64,000 bases of DNA from Prionace glauca. Lineage: Eukaryota > Chordata > Chondrichthyes > Carcharhiniformes > Carcharhinidae. The stretch is taken from the NCBI GenBank assembly GCA_037974335.1, contig CM075760.1:31208902-31272901 (forward strand), written 5' to 3'. Position numbers and translations under genes: made by a program. Below the pieces are notes generated by a model that had not been told where the DNA came from, did not search any database, and was given only the letters and a program-made list of their open reading frames with translations. Of the stretch, positions 12,235 through 25,104 are shown in pieces; within the stretch, counting starts at the first letter, position 1, and the number at the start of each line of letters is the position of its first letter.

Positions 12235-12490
12235 AGAGAGATTCCTGGCATGGGTCACTGTCTGTATGGAGTCTGCACGTTCTCCCCGTGTCTATATGGG
12301 TTTCTTCCGGGTGCTCCGTTTTCCTCCCATAGTCCAAAAGACGCCCTGGTTAGGGTGCATTGGGCCGTGCTAAATTCTCCCTCAGTGTAACCCGAACAGA
12401 TGCTGGAATGTGGCGACTCGGGAATTTTCATAGTAACTTCATTGCAGTGTTAACATAAATTTATTTGTGACGAATGAACACATTTAACAT
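12235..12490 (+). mobile_element. HE1-type SINE, plus orientation, alternative tail
   Basis: Body from 'catgggtcactgtctgtatg', ending with 'aacttcattgcagtgttaac' and 'atttatttgtgac', a different 3' tail from the TTCTATG type. The same tail is seen at 29.96, 32.75, 37.06, 40.49 and 56.6 kb. Confidence 0.85.
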
Positions 12491-13540
12491 TTGGGGCCCT
12501 GTGGTACCCCACTGTTAGCTGATCGTCACTCGGAAGAAGACCCATTTATTTCCACTCTCTGTTTCTTATCTGTCAATGAATTCTATACCGAGGCCAACAT
12601 ATCACTCCCCATCTCACGTGCTTTCATTGGGCCTACCAATATTTTATGAAGAGCCTTCTGAAATATCTTCTGAAAGTGCAAATACACCACGTAAACTGGT
12701 TGCATCCCTCCCCCTCCCTAACCGAAAGAACCCCACTTCCCCCATCCCCACCTATTATTTACACCCTTAAAAAATGCAAGTAGTTTTGTTAAGATAAACA
12801 TGTCTTTCTTAAGCCCATACTGGTTTCATCAAACTCCGTCCACGCTTTCCAAATATTTTCCTATCATGGATTTGATAACAATCTCTAACTGATGCTGAAA
12901 TCAGTCTGTAATTTATCGGTTTTATTCTCCCTTTCTCTATATATATCGGGGTTACATTTGTCACCCTCTAACCTGTAGGAACTGTTTCGGCCTGTATAGA
13001 ATTTTAGAAGATGGGCAGCAATGTATCCAATATTTCCTGGGCCATTTCCTTCCATATTCTGGGATTACCAGGCCCCAGTGACCAACCAGAATTTCACCCT
13101 ATTATTTTCCCCAGAATGATTTTACTAATACTGGTTTCCCTCAATACCGTCTTACAACTACCCCCTTGGTTCCCGAACATTTCTGGGATGAATCTTGTGT
13201 GAAGGTAGTGTCAAACTTAGAGTTCTATTCATTCAATATTTCTTTATTCCCCAATATACATTCCCTGGATTCGGGCTCTAAGGAATTTACATTTAACTTA
13301 ACCAATCCTTCTCTCTTCAGATATTGATATAAACGGTTCTAATAAATTTTTATGTTCCCTGCAATTTTACTCCCATTCTCTATTTCCCCCTCGATTATTT
13401 GGACTTTTTTTTGTTGAATTTTAAATCGCTCTGAAACCTCAGGCTTGTTTCTTCTTCTGGTAATTTTATCTATCTTTTAATTAAGAAGTAACATTTCCTC
13501 CCCTGAAAGACATCCGAGAAAAAGATGAGCTTTGACCATA
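12491..13540 (-). mobile_element. Old, decayed CR1-type LINE
   Basis: On the minus strand, pieces corresponding to the RT region are recognisable by position and wording, for example the 'GPGxxG' area near 13040-13080 and the QGxxGP area near 12485-12500. There is no long open frame. Confidence 0.6.
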
Positions 13541-13620
13541 TATGATTTTCACAGTAACTTCATTACAGTGTGAATGTAAACCTATATGTGACGAAGAAAT
13601 AAACTTCAAACCTTTAAATA
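13541..13620 (+). mobile_element. SINE 3' tail fragment
   Basis: Holds 'gattttcacagtaacttcat' and 'tatatgtgacgaag', the same alternative tail as at 12.24 kb. Confidence 0.7.
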
Positions 13621-13639
13621 CACACGATGTCTTTATCAA

Positions 13640-13742
13640 TAAACTGAGCTGAAATTCCCCAGCTACCAGGGTGGAACTGGAACTCCTGTCCCAAGCTTCT
13701 GGAATACTAGCTTAATAATGATATTGCTATACTACCCCCGAG
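13640..13742 (-). mobile_element. Head of a second-family SINE, minus orientation
   Basis: Contains 'gctgaaattccccagctacc' and a degenerate inverted B-box region before 'gatattgctatactaccccc'. It matches the reversed head of the SINE at 33.08 kb. Confidence 0.5.
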
Positions 13743-13959
13743 ACTGAAATATCATCACATTTATTAATGGAATAATTGAACATTCAGTACTGGGTCACAG
13801 GTTGGATCGCGAGGTATCTTGTGGGAATTTAATACATTACCATTTGACTCAGAAATTATGTTGTTTCCTTTCTGAACTGATCACAGATGTGTTTTGGCAT
13901 GATGACATTTACCTCAGTGTGCCTAAAGTCTGAGATCTATGTCCAATATTACACTATAC

Positions 13960-15757
13960 ATTTATAGCACGAATACATTACAAATTAATTTATGCGACAT
14001 TAGGTTATTTCTCCGGTTATGTACACTGAGCCATCTCTCTATTTATGAGACATTAGTTCCTCTCAATTAGTATGAGAGTAGATCATCGATCTGATCCTAT
14101 TACATCTGATCCTATCTCTGTTTATGTTACAGAGGATTTGTATATTTACATACATCTCTGCTAATTCAACACATGACCATGTATATGTTGTCTGGCATTT
14201 AACTGTCAGAAGCAAGTCTTCTCCTGGCCTTGAGTCTTATTCTGACAGAATGACAGTGATTCATGGGAATCCATGTCAAAGTTCCATCAATTCATGAAAT
14301 CACAAGGGGGAACAGGTGAGGTAGAGAAGGTCATATCGGGCTTGACGTTAATCGTGTATAAGCTGCACTATCAGAACAGGTGAACACTTGGTTTGGTTCC
14401 CTTAGAACTGAGCAGTTTATGGGAGATTTAGTACAGACGCTCAAAGTGATGAATAGGAATGTTTTACTCATTAGAAAGAGACTGTTACTCACTGGCAAGA
14501 GGGCAGTATACAGAAGATTGATTACAATGCACTAGGATATGTCTCTTTATGTACTGAGTTTGACTCACTTGAATGATTATTGCAACAGATCTCATATTTG
14601 TTTACATTGCATAAAATGCCGCTTTATTTATTCTATTTGCGTTGTACCAGAGCCAGTCTTTAATTATATGACAGTAGTTCTTGTCTCTTTTTACACTACA
14701 TTCGGTTATTTATCTCGTTATGCCACCCTCGGCCATTTCTCTATTTGTGCTGCATTAGATCCTCTCAAATAATACGACAGTAGACCACGGATCTGTTCAT
14801 ATTTCATCAGATCTCATCTCCTTTTTATATTACATGGGATTTGTCTCTTTGAATGACACCAATATCTGTCTCTGTTAATCTAACATACGACCATGAATAT
14901 GTTGCCTGCCGAGATATTATCAATTCCGATATAATATGGGTGTGCCTGTCTGACACTAATCATTCTTGATTGGAACAGTAAGTTTAATTTTTACTAATTT
15001 CGATAAGTAGCTGCGAGAAATACCTAATTGCTCTGTTATTGTGTGAGTAATATTCAGTTTGAACAATTTCTCAGTGTTTCACTGGTATTCGGGGACAGGT
15101 CAATATCTGAATAATCGTACAGTGCTCATTACAATATCTTCAAACAACCACCATTGTGATACATTTTATTAGTTGAATATTGCACTGCACTGTGTCAATT
15201 TGACACAGACTTTAGAGATAATGATTGACCTGTCTTATTTATAGCGCTCAACAGATTCACTGACAGTGTGAGACAGAATTCTGTACTCGCAATATCGCCA
15301 GATGGCCTCCCACAGGCTAAATATCTATCCACTCATTAATTACTCATCTGTTTCAGAGATAAATAAAACGAAATAGCCGCAGACCGAGTGTTGACAGTTA
15401 GGTTATGTTTGAATATATATATATGTATATTCTGTAATTTGTATTGTTACCTTCGAAATTATTTTTCACTTTCGGATGTCTTCATCTGCCTATGCCTAAG
15501 CTTTGTAATTCCCTCCCTAAGTCTCCTTATTTCACATTACTCGTCTAAGTCAATCCATAAAACTGTCCCTGTATTGGCCATCCTTTCAGTCACCTGTTCA
15601 AATATCTCGTTGGTCTAAAGCAAGATGCTGTGAGTGCCTGAGATCCGAATAAAAAATGCTAGAAACGCTCAGTGGATCATTCATCATAAGTGGAATGGTT
15701 TACGGCTCTCTCTCTCTCTCTGTCTTTCTCTCTCCCCCCGCCACTGCCCCTGCCTCC

Positions 15758-15791
<34 letters not shown>

Positions 15792-16180
15792 GCCTCTGCC
15801 CCTGCCTCTCTCTCTCTCTCTCTCTCGCACACACATTTGTTGTAGACATGTACAGCAAGACACTGGGCCTTGTGTCTTCATTTACTGCATGCGACTCATT
15901 TGAATCATCATTGCAATAGACCTTATATTTGTTTATATTACATGACACGCCATTCCATTTATTATTGTATGATGACATGCCGTGATAATTGCTACAAATC
16001 ATCATTTCTGAGTTTTTGTTCAGCCAAGAGGCCATTTCTGTTACATTGGGCTCCATCTCAGATATGATTGTGTTAGGCTCTGTGTCATGCACTACTGAAC
16101 AAATCCGTGCCTTACTTTGTATTATATTGGACACTAATAATAAAGCCAACACTGTCTCAGTAACTGGTTTTATATAAAAT
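13960..16180. repeat. Degenerate satellite-like repeat field
   Basis: Three stretches (about 13960-14190, 14530-14905, 15870-16110) repeat each other in the same order. The first two share 'ggttatttctccggttatg' versus 'ggttatttatctcgttatgc', 'cctctcaa', and 'gaccatg.atatgttg'. A loose TGTTTATATTACAT-like motif recurs throughout. The offset between the first two is about 715 bp. No protein-coding potential is seen. Confidence 0.6.
15705..15835. repeat. CT-rich microsatellite with internal duplication
   Basis: CT runs split by two copies of a 'ctctccccccgcc' block about 60 bp apart. Reading frames of Ser/Leu or Arg/Glu repeats across it are artefacts. Confidence 0.9.
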
Positions 16181-16419
16181 GCGTTTGACAGATGGAAAAA
16201 AAGAACAGAACGAGATGAAAAGATGGAAATTAGCTTTAAAAATGTAATGGGGTTCGAAGAATGTGTTTCGTCTTGTTAATAACTACTGGGAGTTGTTCAT
16301 CATATTTAATTGCTCTTGCATTTCCTGGAATATTTTATTGAAAGTTTGGGATGAAACTTGTAACATCCTCTTGTTCAAAAGAGACTGAGGAACAGAATGA
16401 ATGTATGCCACATTGCACT

Positions 16420-16618
16420 GCAAATGGACACTAAAGGACAATTCAACATGGCCACTCCAACTACCCTGTACATCTTTGGACTGTAGGAAGAAAGCAGTAA
16501 ACCTGGAGGAACTCCACGTACATACGGGGTGAATGTGTAAACACCACACAGTTACACAAGGCTTAAGTGGAACCTGTGTCCCTAACAGTGTGAGGTACCA
16601 GTGCTTACCACTGTGTAA
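16420..16618 (-). mobile_element. HE1-type SINE fragment, minus orientation
   Basis: Contains 'acatctttggactgtaggaa' and the decayed head at 16560-16618. 16181-16419 holds nothing I recognise. Confidence 0.75.
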
Positions 16619-18155
16619 ATAATTGTTATTAATTTTAGCATGATATTGTAATTTATTCAGTATTTATTGCACATTCTGTGTCTCAGTCAATAAATAAAGT
16701 TAATGAATGGCCCTGGACGCTCTTGATGTGATGCACAGCTGGTCATTCCGCTGCCAAGGCAATGCATCTTTCAAATGATTCACTGAACTTCTCTCTTTCT
16801 CTGTCTCTGACTGAACCTAAATCAGATAACCTCTCTCCTCTCTCTCAGTCTCCATTAACTCACACAGGTTCCCAGGAGACGGATCTGACTCCGAGACTAT
16901 TTCTTTTTTCTTCCTTAAGGCACCTTGTGACTGAAAAGATAAAGCACAAAAATCTCAGCAGAGGTAAATTCATTGTAGGAACTTAACCATTTCACTCAAT
17001 TAACCTCTCTCCTCTATTTCTCACACACAACACCCAGCACACTTAAACTTTCTATTTCGGAATGTCTCTGCGGATAAAAAATGTTGCTTTAATTTTTTCT
17101 CTTTTCCCTCAATCGTAACCTTCAGTCCATCTTCCCTTCAATTAATCTGTTTAAACACCAAATATGATCATTTTCCTGATTCATTAATATGGGAATGGGG
17201 CTGACTGTAATGGGGGTGACCGGCAGCAATCTGTGTGACTGTTCTTGATGCTTTCAGAGTGAGCTCACCCTCACAGGCAGGAAGACTGTTCACGGTGATA
17301 ACATCAAACTGGCCCCGGTTGTTTCATTCTCAGGTAACACAACTTCCTGTTTCTCTGCTGCCGGTTCCAAACCGCACATCTCACTTCCGAGCAGAAAATA
17401 AATCCAGAGACCACAATCTGGTGAGAACATCTGTCAGTGCGGCTTATATCTGACCACAGAGTCAGGGCAGAGTCAGACAGGTCACATTGCGGTGACATTT
17501 ACAAATGATCCTGGTGTGACCTGTTTAAAGTTTCCATTCCCGGACATAACTGGATGCTCAGTGGATCAGTCACTGAACTCCCCCGGGATCTGTGAAGGGA
17601 GGGAATGATAGCTGTTATCTTTTGTTGTTTGATCATTTTCTCTCCATCTGCTATTTATTTTTGTCCCTCAGCTTTTATCTGTCAGCCCCCCCGGTTTGCT
17701 TTCTCCTAACTCTCCCGCTGTCTCTATCTCCTTGCCAGTCTTTTCAACACATTTATTACTGTTCATAATCATGAAGTTGTGATTGGGTTAATTAAAGGGA
17801 GAATCTTTCAACTGGAGGACGGTCAGCAACCAATGGGCACAAATTTATTTTATTGAGCAGCGAGACAGAAAGGTAAGTGTTTACTTTTACACAGGAGTTG
17901 TGATGAACTGGAATGAACAGCTTGGAAGGGTGATGGAATTAGATTTCACAGAAACTTTGGAAAATAAATTCGAAATCTCCTTCATGGGGTGAAGTTTTGA
18001 AGGATTCTCGAGAATGGGAGAATTTTAAGGTTCATCTATATCAGTGTCCCAGCATCCTTTTTGTGTCCCTCCCTGTCCTTCATTAAAACGGAATAAAATG
18101 AAATATTTATAAAACTGTCGTCTTGTGCTAATCTTATCTTTTGACAGCACCTGTG
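16619..18155. other. Unassigned intergenic sequence
   Basis: 1.5 kb without a convincing frame or repeat. Some CT-rich stretches lie near 16790-17120. Confidence 0.5.
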
Positions 18156-18156
18156 A

Positions 18157-18557
18157 GTTGTGTGTGTGAGTGTGTATGTGTGTGTGAGTGTGTGTTTGTG
18201 TGTGTGTGTGTGTGTTTGTGTGTGAGTGTGTGTGTGTGTGTTTGTGTTTGTGTGTGTTTCTCTGTGTGTGTGTTTGTGTTTGTGTGTGTTTGTGTGTGTG
18301 TTGTGTGTGTGTCTGTGTGTGTGTTTGTGTGTGTGTTGTGTGTATGTCTGTGTGTGTGTTTGTGTGTGTGTGTATGTGTGGGTGTGTGTGTGTGTCTGTG
18401 TGTGTGGGTGTGTGTGTGTGGGTGTGTTTGTGTGTGTGTGTATGTGTGGGTGTGTGTGTGGATGTGTGTGTGTGGGTGTGTGTGTGTTTGTGTGTGTGTA
18501 TGTGTGGGTGTGTGGGTGTGGGTGTGTGTGTGTGGGTGTGTGTGTGTGGGTGTGTGT
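18157..18557. repeat. Long GT microsatellite
   Basis: About 400 bp of alternating GT with scattered GGGTGT, TTTGTG and GAGTG variants. Long Cys/Val and His/Thr frames on both strands come from this repeat. Confidence 0.97.
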
Positions 18558-18873
18558 AATTGCCAGGACCCATTCCGAAAGTCGATTCTATTTACAAAAC
18601 ATCACTTTGAACAGATTAGCATCGGATCAAACTTTTTTTTAGGAAAAACACAATAATCTTTAACATTTATTGCACTGCTTTTCTCCCTCCGATGAGGGTT
18701 TCATAGTTCGTCGTTTCAGTCCTCGTGAATACAAGCCTCAGTCAGGTGGCATCAGTCACTCTTGCGGTTGTGGTAGGGTTTCCAATCCGTGTTTGCCACA
18801 CTAATCCCTACCTCACTCCTCATGACAAAGAAACCTGCTCTCAGGCCCCAGAAATGATTCCTTCCTTATATCA
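18558..18873. other. Unassigned spacer between two tandem arrays
   Basis: 316 bp separating the GT tract from the 84-bp satellite. No frame or repeat recognised. Confidence 0.5.
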
Positions 18874-20133
18874 GGTTCCAGTCTGACTCCGGGCCCGGCT
18901 GTCTCTGTCAGTGATACACTGGGGCCAGTCATTCACATTGTAATGTTCTAATTCTCAGGTCCCAGTCTGACTCTGGGCCCAGCTGTCTCTGTCAGAGATA
19001 CACTGGGGCCAGTCATTCACATTGTAATGTTCTAATTCTCAGGTTCCAGTCTGACTCTGGGCCCAGCTATCTCTGTCAGTGATACACTGGGGCCGGTCAT
19101 TCACATTGTAATGTTCTAATTCTCAGGTCCCAGTCTGACTCCGGGCCCAGCTGTCTCTGTCAGTGGTACACTGGGGCCAGTCATTCACATTGTAATGTTC
19201 TAATTCTCAGGTCCCAGTCTGATTCCGGGCCCAGCTGTCTCTGTTAGTGATACACTGGAGCCAGTCATTCACATTGTAATGTTCTAATTCTCAGGTCCCA
19301 GTCTGACTCCGGGTCCAGCTGTCTCTGTCAGTGATACACTGGGGCCAGTCATTCACATTGTAATGTTCTAATTCTCAGGTTCCAGTCTGACTCCGGGCCC
19401 AGCTGTCTCTGTCAGTGATACACTGGAGCCAGTCATTCACACTGTAATGTTCTAATTCTCGGGTCCCAATCTGACTCCGGGCCCAGCTGTCTCTGTCAGT
19501 GATACACTGGGGCCAGTCATTCACATTGTAATGTTCTAATTCTCAGGTCCCAGTCTGACTCCGGGCCCAGCTGGCTCTGTCAGTGATACACTGGGGCCAG
19601 TCATTGACATTGTAATGTTCTAATTCTCAGATCCCTGTCTGACTCCGGGCCCAGCTGTCTCTGTCAGTGGTACACTGGGGCCAGTCATTCACATTGTAAT
19701 GTTCTAATTCTCAGGTCCCAGTCTGACTCCGGGCCCAGCTGTCTCTGTCAGTGATACACTGGGGCCAGTCATTCACATTGTAATGTTCTAATTCTCAGGT
19801 TCCAGTCTGACTCCGGGCCCAGCTGTCTCTGTCAGTGATACACTGGGGCCAGTCATTCACATTGTAATGTTCTAATTCTCAGGTCCCAGTCTGACTCCGG
19901 GCCCAACTGTCTCTGTTAGTGATACACTGGGGCCAGTCATTCACATTGTAATGTTCTAATTCTCAGGTCCCAGTCTGACTCCGGGCCCAGCTGTCTCTGT
20001 CAGTGATACACTGGGGCCAGTCATTCACATTGTAATGTTCTAATTCTCAGGTTCCAGTCTGACTCCGGGCCCAGCTGTCTCTGTCAGTGATACACTGGGG
20101 CCTGTCATTCACATTGTAATGTTCTACTTCTCT
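18874..20133. repeat. 84-bp satellite, 15 copies
   Basis: Head-to-tail units of 84 bp starting at 'ggtcccagtctgactc'. 1260 bp divided by 84 is exactly 15. Units differ by one to a few substitutions with no length change, and all frames contain stops. Each unit ends 'gttctaattctcag' just before 'gt', which looks like a branch-point-plus-acceptor sequence. Homogeneity suggests recent amplification or ongoing unequal exchange. Confidence 0.97.
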
Positions 20134-20419
20134 ATGATTATTTTTGGAAACCGTTACCCAATCCGTTGTGAATTAGAACCTGCATCAGATTTTGCTGCAT
20201 TTGACCTCTGCCTGTCATTATTGGACAAATCACTTTTTCTGGAATGATCACACGCACAAAAACTGTTTATGTCAATGTTATATCATGTTCTGTCTCTCTT
20301 ACTCTGGGTAACTCATACGTTGGTTTACGTGATTCTCCCAGCCAGTTTATGTCATCATTGCGCGAGCATATCTGTCTATATTAGGTTAGATTCTGCTTCT
20401 GTTGTTGGAGCATTATGTT
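20134..20419. other. Unassigned flank of the 84-bp array
   Basis: Contains a motif ('tctgtctatattaggttag') like the degenerate repeat field at 14-16 kb. Otherwise nothing. Confidence 0.4.
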
Positions 20420-20535
20420 TAATCATTTATAGGATGTGGGCAGCACTGACATCTGTTGCCCTTCTCTGATTGCCCCTGACAATGTGGTGATGAGCTGCTA
20501 TCTTGAACCGCTGCAGTCCATGTTCACCAGGTGAT
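20420..20535 (-). mobile_element. Second-family SINE fragment
   Basis: Contains 'tataggatgtgggcagcact' and 'cttgaaccgctgcagtccat', highly characteristic of this dispersed repeat. Confidence 0.75.
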
Positions 20536-21222
20536 ATCACTGTTTATATCACATAAGGTCTGGCCACTCTTATGATGCACCTGATCCTGATTCATCGCAT
20601 TACCTAGACTGTACAATCTATACACAGTAGAAAATATTTAGGATGGTTACCATGGAATTGGTGAAGCTAACGGTTAAACAGAAATATTGTTCCTTCTCTG
20701 GAGAGGAGCAGATGTTTCAATCCTTTGCATCAATAGAAATAAGAAGTCTGAGAATTACAGGTGTAATTATCTCCTGTCGGCTATATATCCAGGGTCATTT
20801 TCATTACCATTTTCACAAATCAGCACACAATTGAGTCCTATATCAGGAAGTTTAATGAGACGCTGAGAAGAACAATTTTCATAATCTCCCCGTCATTCGA
20901 GACGTGATTTATCCATTTTCCAACAGGTCTCTGAAGACAGATAAGTCATCACCGGGAACAAAATAGTGAGGCTGCAATAATTTTATATGCAAGAGCACAC
21001 AACAGAAGGGTTGTCAGTAAATAATTACATATTAAACGTTCTTCAGTTGAAACACATGAACTGTTTGGTGTTTTTATGCACTCAGGGAAGGCAGAGATGG
21101 GTTGTAGGTTCTCACTGGGAAAACTGAAGGGGAATTGCTAAAAGATTTCATTTCTCCAAAGGTGTTATTAGAAAATAGAATGTTTAAAATAAGTAAGCAC
21201 ACAAATGTTAATGATGTTTGTT
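20536..21222. other. Unassigned intergenic sequence
   Basis: About 690 bp. No credible frame or repeat. Confidence 0.5.
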
Positions 21223-21224
21223 AG

Positions 21225-21405
21225 ACATAGAACCATAAAATTCCTACAGTTCAGAAGAAAGGCCATCTGGCCCACCGAGTCTGCATCCCACCCCAGGTCC
21301 TCCGCTCTGCCCTATCCCCGTTAGCCCCACACATTTACCATGGTTATTCCACATATTCTGAGGGAAAATAACGGACAATTTTGCATGGCGAATCCAACTA
21401 ATACT
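21225..21405 (-). mobile_element. HE1-type SINE 3' half, minus orientation
   Basis: Begins at the tail end ('catagaaccataaaattcct') and runs through 'ccatctggcccaccgagtct'. Its head is missing. 21406-21839 is unassigned. Confidence 0.8.
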
Positions 21406-21839
21406 ATCCGTTGCAATATAATCGAGAGACTGGTTTCGTGCAGTAATATTGAGATAGGGCCGAATACACCAGATATCAATATAGCACCTGTACTAATATA
21501 GATGCAGACTGGGCCCAGTTCAGTCATTACTGAGAGGGTGTATACAGTATCTAACACCCTCTAACCAGCGTGGTATTTTCTCATATAAACAAAGACATGC
21601 CATACTCAAACAACTGGGATTTTGCTGAGTACAGAATCAACTGAGAATTATTGTCATATAATCAGAAATATGATTTCGTGTCATATACAATGGGTCACGT
21701 TTAGGATGGGCAAAGACTGAGTCTATTACAGAAATAACTGAGACGATCTTCTGTATGTTGTCGTGCCAAAAAATGCAGTTTCACTGCCATCTCCTGGACT
21801 AGCCTTGCTATAGCAGGAGTTGTGAAATGCTGATTTTAG

Positions 21840-22200
21840 TTGCTGTTTCTCATTCTTTCATGGGCTGTATATCCAGTTGGTAAGGCCAGCATATATTGGC
21901 AATCGCTAATACACTGAATTTACTGGTTTTCTTGACCATCATAAAAGGCACGTAATAGCCAAGGACGTGTGCGCCTAGAGTCACCTCTGGGCTAAACTGG
22001 GAAATGATGGAAGGTTTTCTTTTCTGCAGGGCATTAGAGAATCTGATATATTTCAAGTCATGGCCGCAATCACGGAAATGACCTTTACATTCAAAATTGT
22101 AATTGCATTTTGAAGCCTGTTGTAGTTGGACTTGAATACTTATCTTGAGAAATTGGACTAAACTCACAGAGATATTACCACTCTGCCACTGTCACCCTTT
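21840..22200 (-). mobile_element. Degenerate second-family SINE
   Basis: Contains 'ttctttcatgggctgtatat', 'aaggccagcatatattggca' and later 'gtcatggccgcaatc', matching in order the minus-strand repeat at 4.66 kb. Heavily diverged. Confidence 0.5.
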
Positions 22201-22254
22201 CAACATTGATAAAGTACTTACAGCAGAGAAGAAGGCCATTTTGAAGCGTCATGT

Positions 22255-25100
22255 GTGTGTTGGCCCTCGAAAGGAGCAATTCATCCAATAACACTCTGGA
22301 CCCCACAGTCTAGCATTTTGTTCATTTTCAGACAATTATCCAATCCCATTTTGAACCCATTAATTGGCTCTGCCTGCACCACACTCTCAAACAGCACATT
22401 CCAGATCTGGATCACTCACTGTCTGACAATGTTTTTCCTGATGTCTCCATGTTTCTTCCACCAATTTATTTCAACCCGCTCCCTCTGTGTTAAGATCCTT
22501 CTGCCATTGAACAGTTTCTCGCTATCTACTCTGTCAAGACCCCTCAGGATTTTGAATGCCTCGTTAAAGTCACATCAGCAACTTCCTGTCAAGGAAATTA
22601 GTCCGGACTTCTCCAAAATATTTTCGTCACTGAACTTTCTGATCACTGGACTTATTCTCGTGTTTTCCTTTCCATCCAGCCTATTGACATTCTGCCTGAG
22701 TTCGGTGCCGAAAATTGGACCGATTTTTTCGGTTGACGATTTTCCAAGTGTTTTCTACAAATTTAGCACAACTTCCTTGCTTCTGTATTCTTTTCTCCAA
22801 TAGACAAAAACTTTGTTTTTTTTTGTTTGCAGCTGTCTCAACCTGTCTTGCATCATGAATGATTTATACACATATTCACTCAAGTCCCTCGGGTCTATAT
22901 TCACTTTCATCATTTCCATTTTTTTCTTCAAATTCTGTTGAACAAAACTGATCATGTAACTTTTCTCTGCAATGTATTAAATATGCAAATTACTCGTTCA
23001 TTCAACCAATTAGTTCTTTTTGCCTTTCACTATTTACCTTAAATCACCATCCTCTGCTTTCCAACCTTTCTCCCAATGTGCCAATTATCTTCAAGCTGAT
23101 TCCACAATTTCCTTCTAATCACCTATACATCTATGACAAACAGCAAAGTTTCCAGAACTGATCCCTGAGCCACAACACTCCATTGGGGAACGCACACTTG
23201 CACAGCCACACTCGGTTTTCTATGACTGAGCCAGCTCTCCATCCACCTAATCATCTCACCTCTGATCTCATTTTACTACAAATTCTGTACCACTCTGCCA
23301 TAAGGGAGTTTGTCAGAGGGTTTACTGGTGTCCATGTAGACAACATCCACTGCTCTACCATCATCAGTCATCTTCATCACTTCCTCAAAAATAAACTTGA
23401 TCATGTTAGTCAGACACGATCTGGTCTTCAAAAAAAATGTTGCCTTTCACTAGCATATCCACTTATTTCAAAGAGGAATTAAATCCTCTCTCGAAGAATT
23501 CTCTTCGATAATTTTCTGACCACTGGCGTAAGGCTCATTGGCCTGTGCTTACCTGGATTATGGTAGCTATTCTTCCTAAACAAAAATCAGCTCTTCTCCA
23601 ATCCTCGTACTATAGCCAGTGATGATACAAAGATTTCTCTCAAGACCCCAGCAATTTCCTCCTGGCCTCTCGCATTATTCTGCGGTATATCACATCAGTC
23701 CCTGGGGACTTGACTACCGTAATGTTTCTCAAGAACCCCAATATCTCCTCCTTTTTGATCTCAACATGACTCAAACTACTTTTGCATCCTTTCCCAGACT
23801 CATCATGCACTAAGTACTTCTCTTTAGTGAATACTGACGTGAAGTATTCAATACCTCGTCATTTCCCTGGATCCGCGCATAGAATCCCCCACCTGTCCTC
23901 GGGTGTGTCAACCCCCTCCCTGGCTAAACATTTGCCCTTTATATATGTGTAAAACGCCTTTGGATTTTCTTCCATCCTGCGCAAATTAATTCTCGTGACC
24001 CAATTTCGCCCTCTTTACTCTTTGCTTAAGTTTCGTTTTACTTTCCTTGTATATCATAATTGTTTTGTGTCTTCCTAGGACAGAAAAAATCTTTTTTTTT
24101 CCCCACTTTGACGAGGCTCATAATTTCTCTCGTTTTACAATGTTCCCGAAATTTGCCATACCTACCCTTCATTCCCATTGGAATGTGCCAGTCCGGAATT
24201 CCTATCAACTTGCACTTGAAAGCCTCCCACGTGCCAGATGTTGATTTGCCCCAATCTACATTCTTCAGTTTCTGCCTAATATTGTTATAATTAGTCATCC
24301 CCCAGTTTAGTGTCTTCACTTGAGTATTACACTCACCTTTCTCTGTCCGTACCTTAACACTTACTGAGTTGTGCTCTCAGTTCCCCAACTGCTCCCCCAC
24401 TGATATATCGACCACCTGTCCAGGCTGATCCCCTATTTCCAGCCACTTCCCTAGTTGGATTACCTATATAATGTTTCGGGAAGCCCTCCTGGATGCTCCT
24501 TACAAACTCTGCCCCATCCACACACTGAGCACAAAATGAATCCCCGTCAATCTTGAGGAAATTAACTCTCCCACCACAACAATCCTGTTACTTTTCCATC
24601 TTGCCAAATTCTCGTTCATATCTCTTTCTCAATCTCCCGCTGGTTGTTGGGAGGCCAATAGAAAATGCCGAATCTTGTGAGTACACCCTTCCTATTCCTG
24701 CACTCTACCCATACTGCCTCGCTGTATAAGCCATGCGAAGTACATTGGGTGCAGTCCTCCTACAGTACTGCTGCAATATTCTCCTTACCAGTCTTGAAAA
24801 TGTCCTTCTCCTGTTACATCACTTTCTATCCTGCTTGAATCATCGGCATCCTTGTACGTTAAGCTGTTATTCCTCTCCTTTCCTTAACCAAGTCTCTGTA
24901 ATAGCAGCAACATCACAGTTCCAAGAACGAATCCAAGCTCCAAGTCCATCAGCCTTACCTGTTACACTTTTTGTATTGAAACAAATGCACTTCAGCCTGC
25001 CGGACGTGCTTTAATTAGGAGCCACACTATTTCTGCTCTTTCTCTGAGTTTTACTGGCCCTGTTCTCTAGTTCCACTTCAGCTAATTCACCTTTGCTTTA
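22255..25100 (-). mobile_element. Long, old CR1-type LINE
   Basis: The most complete old LINE here, about 2.8 kb on the minus strand. Its 3' end is near 22255 and it reaches the region before the RT and probably the endonuclease (24400-25100). Recognisable on the complement: the pre-RT block (24038-24319, NYNNIRQKLKNVDWGKS and GTWEAFKCKLIGIPDWHIP), the 'IPGDxG' area near 23690-23720, and the RT core near 23180-23480. Frame is lost at many points. It differs clearly from the younger CR1s at 49.6 and 61.0 kb. Confidence 0.75.
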
Positions 25101-25104
25101 TTCC

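Noticed and set aside
18025-18656. Long overlapping reading frames of Cys/Val and His/Thr repeats
   Set aside because: They are translations of the GT microsatellite on each strand; nothing outside the repeat supports a gene.
18874-20133. CRISPR-like array
   Set aside because: Units are contiguous with no unique spacers, in a vertebrate genome: a plain satellite.
22255-22803. 182-codon plus-strand frame
   Set aside because: Antisense to the old CR1 LINE that occupies 22.26-25.10 kb.
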